Assembly: GCA_000695325.1 (NCBI GenBank)
Contig: AVPN01000495.1
Location: forward strand, 25,546 to 48,912
Direction of reading: 5' to 3'
Length of the DNA stretch: 23,367 nucleotides
Source of the DNA: Pleurobrachia bachei
Taxonomy: Eukaryota; Ctenophora; Tentaculata; Cydippida; Pleurobrachiidae
The notes under the pieces are model-generated. The model had not been told where the DNA came from. It searched no databases and worked only from the letters and a program-made list of their open reading frames with translations. Shown one piece after another: positions 11,743-20,198 of the stretch (position 1 is the stretch's first letter; every line of letters begins with the position of its first letter). A program made the translations under genes and the position numbers.

Positions 11743-14700
11743 TTATGATCCCATAATACCTCGAACAGCCTCAAGTGCGGAGATATCTCGTAGCCACCCA
11801 ACTTGGTGTGTGTCTACAGAAGGTACATTGTGCTCTATCTCCTCGCATGGCGGGTTTAAGTTGTCATGCTTACACACCCTCAACACGTGACCTGGGGGAC
11901 AAGAATGTGGATAGTTATTTGCTCCAACTTTATTTTATACCCGGGACTATGAAATAGTATCTTAAGTTAAAGCTGTGATTGGGACCAATACATGGAGCTA
12001 ACTTCATTTTACCTATACATTTTCCAGGGTTTTTAAGAGTCGTAGTCTGATCACGAGGGCATGATGTACACGTTGTAGCTCTCTCTTTGAAGGTCGTGTA
12101 CCGCTAGGTAAGGGAAGATCTCGGTTATCATTATTGATTGGTAAGGTAGATCTCTATATGTTTAAATTTGTAAAAGTGGGGCGTAGTGACACAGTGTTGA
12201 ATAAGGCAAAGGTATATCTCTGTTATCATTGGTAAGATAAAAACTAAGTTACCCGCGGCCTATAACTTACCCTGGGGCATGTTTGACAGGGTAGGAACCC
12301 AGTTGGTGAGGTGGTGCCCAGGGGACATTTTATCTCCGGATCACCGCCGAACACTTGCACCTCGCTCACTGCTAGATAGGTGGGAATACCCAGTCCACTC
12401 TCAATACGAACCACCTGGAGAGAGAGGACAGGGAAACGTTGCTAGGGGATAAGGAATGTTGCTAGGGGGATATGGGCCGTTGCTAGGGGATATGGACCGT
12501 TGCTAGTGGGATATGGGCCGTTGCTAGGTGGATAGGGGGTGGATAGGGGACCGTTGCTAGCTTACTTTGGATACTGCCGTCTGACTACTTGCCGAATTAT
12601 AAACAGCCCTTACCTGTCCCTTGATATTACAGGGTAGCACCACAACCCCCAGGGTTCTCTCTCTCTATCTCTCTCTCTCTTACCTGTCCCTGGATATTAC
12701 AGGGTAGCACCACAACTCAGGGTTCTATCTCTCTCTCTCTTACCTGTCCCTGGATATTACAGGGTAGCACCACAACTCAGGGTTCTATCTCTCTCTCTCT
12801 TACCTGTCCCTGGATATTACAGGGTAGCACCACAACTCAGGGTTCTATCTCTCTCTCTCTTACCTGTCCCTGGATATTACAGGGTAGCACCACAACTCAG
12901 GGTTCTATCTCTCTCTCTCTTACCTGTCCCTGGATATTACAGGGTAGCACCACAACTCAGGGTTCTATCTCTCTCTCTCTTACCTGTCCCTGGATATTAC
13001 AGGGTAGCACCACAACTCAGGGTTCTATCTCTCTCTCTCTTACCTGTCCCTGGATATTACAGGGTAGCACCACAACTCAGGGTTCTATCTCTCTCTCTCT
13101 TACCTGTCCCTGGATATTACAGGGTAGCACCACAACTCAGGGTTCTATCTCTCTCTCTCTTACCTGTCCCTGGATATTACAGGGTAGCACCACAACTCAG
13201 GGTTCTATCTCTCTCTCTCTTACCTGTCCCTGGATATTACAGGGTAGCACCACAACTCAGGGTTCTATCTCTCTCTCTCTTACCTGTCCCTGGATATTAC
13301 AGGGTAGCACCACAACTCAGGGTTCTATCTCTCTCTCTCTTACCTGTCCCTGGATATTACAGGGTAGCACCACAACTCAGGGTTCTATCTCTCTCTCTCT
13401 TACCTGTCCCTGGATATTACAGGGTAGCACCACAACTCAGGGTTCTATCTCTCTCTCTCTTACCTGTCCCTGGATATTACAGGGTAGCACCACAACTCAG
13501 GGTTCTATCTCTCTCTCTCTTACCTGTCCCTGGATATTACAGGGTAGCACCACAACTCAGGGTTCTATCTCTCTCTCTCTTACCTGTCCCTGGATATTAC
13601 AGGGTAGCACCACAACTCAGGGTTCTATCTCTCTCTCTCTTACCTGTCCCTGGATATTACAGGGTAGCACCACAACTCAGGGTTCTATCTCTCTCTCTCT
13701 TACCTGTCCCTGGATATTACAGGGTAGCACCACAACTCAGGGTTCTATCTCTCTCTCTCTTACCTGTCCCTGGATATTACAGGGTAGCACCACAACTCAG
13801 GGTTCTATCTCTCTCATTTGTAAAAGTGGGGCGTAGTGACACAGTGTTGAATAAGGCAAAGGTATATCTCTGTTAGCATTGGTAAGATAAAAACTAAGTT
13901 ACCCGCGGCCTATAACTTACCCTGGGGCATGTTTGACAGGGTAGGAACCCAGTTGGTGAGGTGGTGCCCAGGGGACATTTTATCTCCGGATCACCGCCGA
14001 ACACTTGCACCTCGCTCACTGCTAGATAGGTGGGAATACCCAGTCCACTCTCAATACGAACCACCTGGAGAGAGAGGACAGGGAAACGTTGCTAGGGGAT
14101 AAGGAATGTTGCTAGGGGGATATGGGCCGTTGCTAGGGGATATGGACCGTTGCTAGTGGGATATGGGCCGTTGCTAGGTGGATAGGGGACCGTGGCTAGC
14201 TTACTTTGATACTGCCGTCTGACTACTTTCCAAATTATAAACAGCCCTTACCTGTCCCTGGATATTACAGGGTAGCACCACAACTCAGGGTTCTATCTCT
14301 CTCTCTCTTACCTGTCCCTGGATATTACAGGGTAGCACCACAACTCAGGGTTCTATCTCTCTCTCTCTTACCTGTCCCTGGATATTACAGGGTAGCACCA
14401 CAACTCCCAGGGTTCTCTCTCTCTATCTCTTACCTGTCCCTGATATTACAGGGTAGCACCACAACTCCCAGGGTTCTATCTCTCTCTCTTACCTGTCCCT
14501 GATATTACAGGGTAGCACAACAACTCCCAGGGTGGTGTTAGAGAGGTGGATGGTACCAATGGAGGTTCCATCAACTGTAACTTGGGCCCCCTCCAGCCCT
14601 GTCATGGTGTCCATGGGTATACGGACTACAACGTTCCCAATAGCGTACCTCTGGTAAAAGATTTTGATCAATGAACATCATCGCGCCAGGGATTCCATGA

Positions 14701-17328
14701 AACATGTGTTGCGTTCTAAATACATGACTGTATTATTTCATTTTGGGAACAATGAACATCCATTACTTTCAAGTAGTAGTCCAAAGATCCCAATGCCTAC
14801 CTGTCCTAGATCCACCTGCCACCAGGGGTGACGTTGGAAGCCAGTGTGAGCACACTGTATCGCATGGCAAGATTGGGTCAGGTCACCATCAATCGCTTTC
14901 TCAGGCACACCACCCCATGTTACATCTAGAAAGGGAATTCTTAGTTCTACACAAGGTCTTCCTAATTTATTGGCAACCATGGCAACAATAATCTATAATT
15001 GAAAAGGTTGACGGAAAGATAAGTAAAATGTGAGCTAGATATCTGTCTAATTACTGCTAATTGTCTACTCTGCTAATTACTGCTCTGTGTGGCGGTCCCC
15101 CTTGGTGCGAGATTCTCCAGTTTACACTGATCAGCTGATGTAGCACCCCCTCCATCTGTCTGTTTCCCGCCTGTGAGCGAATAATTGTTACTTGAAGGAG
15201 ACCTATATCATCATGAAACGAGCACTCGGACCAGTTGATATGTTCTGAAAGTTTCTGATCTCGTGGTGATCTGGGTATGTCTAATTAACTAACTAACTAA
15301 ACTGATTTGGTTTAGTTAGTTAGTTAGCTTGTACATGGTATGTCTGATTTGATCTCTCCCTTTCATTCTCTATCATCATTAGATAACATCGTAACTATTG
15401 AAAAATCAGTTTAAATAATCAGACCATTTCTGGTTGAAACAAGACAACTCTGTCAGAGCATTTGAAACAAGTCATTTACTGAGTAAATTCAGTAGTCAGT
15501 ATAGCAATTGAAAAAGAAGAAGATTGTTACTAGTTACTATACCTGGGCATGGTTTACACAAGATGGCCCTATCAGTATCACTATAACTATCTCGGGGACA
15601 TATGGTACACGGCTCAAATCCAGTGGCACTGAAGCTGCCAGGGGTACAGGGTGTCCTAGAAATACAATCCCCACTGGACTTAGATCCCGTACTTTCAGTC
15701 GTGTGACCCAGTGGACATTTTACACAACGATCTGCCCCTGACTCAGCCTACAAGATTGTGTTTTATGAAGGAGTATAAAAGCTCACCATTCTATCGTTTC
15801 TAGTGATAAAGGAGTAGAATATGTGTTGATAAAGGAGTATAATATGTTTTGATAAAGGAGTTAATATGTTTTGATGTTTTAAAAACCTGATATGTTCCGA
15901 TAGCACATGGAACGCATGATTTACTGGCCAACTTGTTGTTGAAGGTACCTAGGCTACATTCTAAACACGGTCCATATCTACCGGTAGTGCTGTATCTCCC
16001 CGCAGGACATAATCCTGTAGTAAATATAAAACTGTTCGGCTGTTATATGTTATAATATTTCATATTTACTTGATCTGTAAAGACATGCTGGCGAAAGTGC
16101 TTGAGAGCTTATCGGTATGGTGTTTATAGATCTGATCAAATACGTTGGCGTTGATCTTGCTATAAAAGCTGTCAGAGTTTGCTGACTGTTAGTAAAGGGT
16201 GGGACTCTCTCACCCCTTAGTCAACAATTTAGACGTACCATCACAAGGCCCCTCCCAGTCAGTATAATCGGTGACATGTTGAGCATAGTCAGACTCGGTG
16301 AAAACTGTGAAATCGCTGTTCTCACTGAACCCTGCAGGGATAGAAATCTATTACATATTAGATATTACGATCACTTCTTCTTCTTCGTTGAGACTGTAGT
16401 ACAGGCGGCTAGGTTTCGCTGACTGGGATGACACTAAATGCCTGTCAAACTACCCAAAGATTTTTAAATCTATCAAATTTGCGATACATATTATTCACCA
16501 GAATATTATTACGAAATAGCACCCACATTCTGAAAAATTGTTATATACCCCACTCCCCAGCTACATAATATTATGTTTCCGGGGGCGCTGGTGTGAAGGA
16601 CTGGATAGGTATAATTTCACCAATGTACATTACCTATAATTCCCTTCCTACAGAGAGCCCTTGCCAGCTCGCAATAACTTGTAAACGGTTCACCAGTTCC
16701 CTGGTCCGTAGTGGCACACACCGGTTTGGGGTCCGTCACATCATCACATTTGGGACATGTCCCTATGACATTGTCATCCTGGCAGGCACCCAGCGATGCG
16801 ATAAAATCATCGACCTGTGTGTGTGTGTGTGTGATGATAGATGATTCAACTAGTTTCGTGACATCTCAACAGTCTTACACCTAGCATTTCTCATTAATGA
16901 AGTACTGCAGAGCTGTGGATAGATATAATGTAGACACCTAAAAATTCTCATGAATGAAATCTGACTAAAATCAAGACTAAAGTCTAAGAAATTGTAAGAA
17001 ATAATAAACCTGGGCTTCAAGATTAATGGTATTGATGTCAACATCGTGTCCAGCAGTGATAATTCCAAGGTGACACAGTGCCACAAACAGGTCACACTTT
17101 GTTTGGTACGTCTGTCCGTCTATACCACACAACTCAAAATCACCTCCAGCCCATTTACTGGAAAATATGGAATGTTTCATTGTGGTGCTCCTTCATAAAA
17201 CAAAATGTTACCTGCATGTTAAAATAAAGTTTTGTGAAGGAGCACTACCTGCAAGTAGGACATTCAGCAAGAGTTGGTGTCGCGTGTAGTAGAGTACCAA
17301 GAAGCAGTAGAGAAAGTAATGGTAACAT
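11743..17328 (-). CDS. Secreted Kazal/GCC2-GCC3/fucolectin-domain protein, 12 exons, nested antisense in GNL1
   Basis: Exons on the minus strand, 5' to 3': 17249-17328, 17010-17157, 16634-16814, 16239-16331, 15887-16014, 15543-15747, 15081-15170, 14801-14925, 14493-14650, then 144-nt exon 10 (13921-14064 or 12271-12414), 12013-12103, 11743-11891 (stop TAA; last exon less sure). The start MLPLLSLLLLGTLLHATPTLA is a clear signal peptide. Exons 1-2 and 3-4 encode two Kazal-like modules (CGIDGQTYQTKC; VCATTD, SYCELARALC). Exons 5-7 encode Cys-rich GCC2/GCC3 (ephrin-receptor-like) repeats (CPAGRYSTTG, CVKCPLGHTTESTGSKS). Exons 7-10 make one FTP domain (NLAPRGTATQS, GGVPEKAIDGD, HPWWQVDLGQ, GLEGAQVTVDG, YLAVSEVQVFG). 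Exons 10-11 add another GCC2/GCC3 unit. All phases fit except exon 9, whose end lacks one base compared with repeat copies nearby. With that base the model is 530 residues. Likely extracellular and sugar- or protease-binding; the role is unknown. Confidence 0.75.
12166..12660. repeat. Segmental duplicate around exon 10, distal copy
   Basis: 12166 to about 12660 is repeated at 13816 to about 14300 (offset 1650), with few differences; the end is blurred by minisatellite units. It includes exon 10, its upstream intron, and a run of about 20-bp CCGTTGCTAGGGGATATGGA-type repeats (12437-12560). Sequence below 12166 (exons 11-12) is not duplicated. Confidence 0.9.
12271..12414 (-). other. Duplicated exon 10 of the nested gene, distal copy (B)
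   Basis: This 144-nt exon is phase 0 at both ends, with acceptor CTCTCTCTCCAG and donor GTAAGT. It encodes the end of the FTP domain (VVRIESGLG, YLAVSEVQVFG) and the start of a GCC2/GCC3 unit (CPLGTTSPTGFLPCQTCP). It is identical in structure to the copy 1650 bp upstream at 13921-14064. Confidence 0.8.
12611..13815. repeat. 60-bp minisatellite, about 20 units, built from an exon end plus splice donor
   Basis: One variant 70-bp unit (12611-12680) is followed by 19 units of 60 bp starting at 12681, 12741 and so on to 13761, essentially identical in sequence. On the minus strand each unit holds the last 30-odd bases of exon 9 of the nested gene (encoding VVVLPCNIQGQ), then CAG/GTAAGAG and a GA-rich tract. 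The array lies in the intron between exon 10 copies A and B. Confidence 0.97.
13816..14300. repeat. Segmental duplicate around exon 10, proximal copy
   Basis: Copy of 12166 to about 12660. It begins abruptly inside a minisatellite unit (13815/13816), which marks the duplication breakpoint. Confidence 0.9.
13921..14064 (-). other. Duplicated exon 10 of the nested gene, proximal copy (A)
   Basis: Second copy of the symmetric 144-nt exon, lying between exon 9 and the large minisatellite. Because it is phase 0-0, a transcript may use A, B or both without a frame change. Confidence 0.8.
14249..14530. repeat. Short minisatellite array ending in authentic exon 9
   Basis: Units start at 14249, 14309, 14369, 14431 and 14490. 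The last is the true 3' end of exon 9 (14493-14650, minus strand), so this is the source end of the repeat family. The units at 14431 and 14490 read TGATATTAC, where the others read TGGATATTAC. Confidence 0.9.
15286..15326. repeat. Perfect 17-bp inverted repeat (hairpin)
   Basis: TAACTAACTAACTAAAC (15286-15302) pairs with 15310-15326 across a 7-nt loop. It lies in the intron between exons 6 and 7 of the nested gene. Probably a simple-sequence palindrome. Confidence 0.7.
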
Positions 17329-17470
17329 GTTAATTCAGAACTGGATCATTTGTAACGAGGCAGTGTGAAGAAGGAGAGCCCTTTCTAATTTCCTCCAATA
17401 CCTGTCTGTAGATCTTTGAACTCGCCACATTTAAACCTACCCAGGTGTCCAACTATTTCACCCGCTCTAG
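15505..17470. repeat. Nested-gene tandem duplicate, unit 1 (exons 6-1)
   Basis: 15505-17470 recurs at 17471 to about 19430 (offset 1958-1966). The junction at about 17470 joins the sequence upstream of exon 1 directly to the intron after exon 6 of the next copy. Intron 5 (15764-15880) holds 3-4 short repeats of type TGATAAAGGAGTATAATATG. Confidence 0.93.
17185..17245 (-). ncRNA. Hairpin filling intron 1 of the nested gene (possible tailed mirtron)
   Basis: Two 26-nt arms (17185-17210 and 17220-17245) pair with about five mismatches around a 9-nt loop. Intron 1 is only 91 nt (17158-17248), and the hairpin starts 3 nt from the donor. The same structure is kept in the other copies (19143-19203, about 22034-22094). 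No expression evidence; it may only affect splicing. Confidence 0.25.
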
Positions 17471-17508
17471 CAATTGAAAAAGAAGAAGATTGTTACTAGT
17501 TACTATAC

Positions 17509-19286
17509 CTGGGCATGGTTTACACAAGATGGCCCTATCAGTATCACTATAACTATCTCGGGGGCATATGGTACACGGCTCGAATCCAGTGGCGCTTGAG
17601 CTGCCAGGTGTACAGGGTGTCCTAGAAATACAATCCCCACTGGACTTAGATCCCGTACTTTCAGTCGTGTGACCCAGTGGACAGTCTACACAACGATCTG
17701 CCCCTGATTCAGCCTACAAGATTGTGTTTTATGAAGGAGTATAAAAGCTCACCATTCTATCGTTTCTAGTGATAAAGGAGTAGAATATGTTTTGATAAAG
17801 GAGTATAATATGTTTTGATAAAGGAGTTAATATGTTTTGATGTTTTAAAAACCTGATATGTTCCGAATAGCACATGGAACGCATGATTTACTGGCCAACT
17901 TGTTGTTGAAGGTACCTAGGCTACATTCTAAACACGGTCCATATCTACCGGTAGTACTGTATCTTCCAGCTGGACATAATCCTGTAGTAATTATTGGACA
18001 ACTGTTGTTATCTGTTATGATATTTACTTGTTCTGTAAAGACATGCTGGCGAAAGTGCTTGAGAGCTTATCGGTATGGTGTTTATAGATCTGATCAAATA
18101 CGTTGGCGTTGATCTTGCTATAAAAGCTGTCAGAGTTTGCTGACTGTTAGTAAAGGGTGGGACTCTCTCACCCCTTAGTCAACAATTTAGACGTACCATC
18201 ACAAGGTCCCTCCCAGTATGTATAATCGGTAACATGTTGAGCATAGTCAGACTCGGTGAAAACTGTGAAATCGCTGTTCTCACTGAACCCTGCAGGGATA
18301 GAAATCTATTACATATTAGATATTACGATCACTTCTTCTTCTTCGTTGAGACTGTAGTACAGGCGGCTAGGTTTCGCTGACTGGGATGACACTAAATGCC
18401 TGTCAAACTACCCAAAGATTTTTAAATCTATCAAATTTGCGATACATATTATTCACCAGAATATTATTACGAAATAGCACCCACATTCTGAAAAATTGTT
18501 ATATACCCCACTCCCCAGCTACATAATATTATGTTTCCGGGGGCGCTGGTGTGAAGGACTGGATAGGTATAATTTCACCAATGTACATTACCTATAATTC
18601 CCTTCCTACAGAGAGCCCTTGCCAGCTCGCAATAACTTGTAAACGGTTCACCAGTTCCCTGGTCCGTAGTGGCACACACCGGTTTGGGGTCCGTCACATC
18701 ATCACATTTGGGACATGTCCCTATGACATTGTCATCCTGGCAGGCACCCAGCGATGCGATAAAATCATCGACCTGTGTGTGTGTGTGTGTGATGATAGAT
18801 GATTCAACTAGTTTCGTGACATCTCAACAGTCTTACACCTAGCATTTCTCATTAATGAAGTACTGCAGAGCTGTGGATAGATATAATGTAGACACCTAAA
18901 AATTCTCATGAATGAAATCTGACTAAAATCAAGACTAAAGTCTAAGAAATTGTAAGAAATAATAAACCTGGGCTTCAAGATTAATGGTATTGATGTCAAC
19001 ATCGTGTCCAGCAGTGATAATTCCAAGGTGACACAGTGCCACAAACAGGTCACACTTTGTTTGGTACGTCTGTCCGTCTATACCACACAACTCAAAATCA
19101 CCTCCAGCCCATTTACTGGAAAATATGGAATGTTTCATTGTGGTGCTCCTTCATAAAACAAAATGTTACCTGCATGTTAAAATAAAGTTTTGTGAAGGAG
19201 CACTACCTGCAAGTAGGACATTCAGCAAGAGTTGGTGTCGCGTGTAGTAGAGTACCAAGAAGCAGTAGAGAAAGTAATGGTAACAT
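17509..19286 (-). pseudogene. Nested gene copy 2, truncated and frameshifted
   Basis: Exons 19207-19286 (signal peptide), 18968-19115, 18592-18772, 18197-18289, 17853-17981 and 17509-17713, matching exons 1-6 of the full copy. Exon 5 has one extra base (GAATAG where copies 1 and 3 read GATAG or AATAG on the plus strand), so it is 129 nt instead of 128. The frame then meets TGA at the start of exon 6, predicting about 211 residues: signal peptide, two Kazal modules and part of a GCC2/GCC3 unit. Exons 7-12 are absent from this copy. The exon 6 donor survives and could only splice into the next copy downstream. Exons 1-3 appear identical to copy 1. Confidence 0.75.
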
Positions 19287-20170
19287 GTTAATTCAGAACT
19301 GGATCATTTGTAACGAGGCAGTGTGAAGAAGGAGAGCCCTTTCTAATTTCCTCCAATACCTGTCTGTAGATCTTTGAACTCGCCACATTTAAACCTACCC
19401 AGGTGTCCAACTATTTCACCCGCTCTAACCACGTTTACCACCCCCTCCATCACTTTTATAATTGCCGCCAACCCCCTCCCCTCCCCTGCTTTAGCCCTCC
19501 CCTGCCCCAGACACAATCATGACTGCTGCACACCTGACTATACAGTCTATACTCTATGATGACACACGTACATTGTACGTGGTTCTTCTACTTGGACTTC
19601 TCAATCTCATACTAAAACGTCACAAATTAATAATTAATAACGTTCCAAGGCATCACTTGCTCTCACCTTATATTCAAAGCTAGATAACACACTAAAATTC
19701 ACTAATCATAATCCATCACACACAGGTCGGGCAAGTTACTACGAGCGTAATCTGGAGACGTGGAGGCAACTGTGGAGAACCCTGGAGATGAGTGACGTCA
19801 TAATATTTGTTTGTGACGTCAGATACCCCACTCTACACTTCTCACACCCCGTCTACAAGTGTGAGTAATATTATCTCTGTTGTCATGGCTATAGCATGGC
19901 TTTAATGTCGGTACGGAGAGAGTATACAACCTCTCTGGCTCTAGCTACAGTTGCCATAAGACTAGAGAAACTCCTAGTACATTTGAGTTGATAACATCAA
20001 TCTCACAAAATCATTTTACAACTAACACCCCCACTCCTAGACATATCGGAGGAGCTAGAGAAGCCGGTGATCCTAGTACTAAACAAGATTGACATGGTAA
20101 ACCCTGCCGTATCTGTCTCCTGGAAACGCTACTTTGAGTCCTCATACCCTGGCCTCCGTGTTGTCCTCTT
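17530..20170. repeat. Mixed tandem duplicate, unit 1 (nested copy 2 + GNL1 exons 4-5)
   Basis: 17530-20170 is repeated at 20176-23122. The unit runs from inside exon 6 of the nested gene to inside exon 5 of GNL1. The second unit is longer because of two insertions (20967-21138 and about 21243-21339). Confidence 0.9.
19426..19725. other. Spacer between nested copy 2 and GNL1 exon 4
   Basis: Pyrimidine-rich, C-rich sequence, then AT-rich DNA leading to the exon 4 acceptor. It likely contains the divergent promoter side of nested copy 2. A small palindrome, ACGTAC-ATT-GTACGT, lies at 19566-19580. A diverged copy is at about 22310-22660. No coding signal seen. Confidence 0.5.
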
Positions 20171-20198
20171 ATCGGTGGCCCTATCAGTATCACTATAA
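19726..20198 (+). pseudogene. GNL1: GNL1 exons 4-5, first copy, truncated inside exon 5
   Basis: Exon 4 (19726-19860) encodes ASYYERNLETWRQLWRTLEM, and exon 5 (20041 onward) encodes VILVLNKIDMVNPAVSVSW, which includes the G4 motif NKID. After LRVVL the sequence leaves GNL1 at 20170 and passes through 5 bases of unknown origin into antisense exon 6 of the nested gene. The frame continues as LSVALSVSL and stops at TAA 20196-20198. Joined to exons 1-3 this would give 254 residues without the P-loop (G1), G2 or G3, so it should not be a working GTPase. Exon 4 is phase 1-1 and can be skipped or included without a frame change. Confidence 0.85.

Noticed and set aside
12611-13815. CRISPR-like array
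   Set aside because: The units are directly repeated in full with no unique spacers, in a eukaryotic intron.
14206-14502. Plus-strand frame with LLPVPGYYRVAPQL repeats
   Set aside because: Antisense of minisatellite units; the real coding sense is minus-strand exon 9.
14962-14992. Alternative start of FTP exon 8 at 14992 or 14961
   Set aside because: The acceptor TTCCCTTTCTAG at 14926-14937 gives the right phase after exon 7 and the expected FTP spacing; the others add residues with no family match.
16593-16844. 83-codon plus-strand frame (also at 18551-18802 and in 21402-21728)
   Set aside because: It is antisense to the Kazal exon 3, which has correct splice sites and conserved cysteines on the minus strand.
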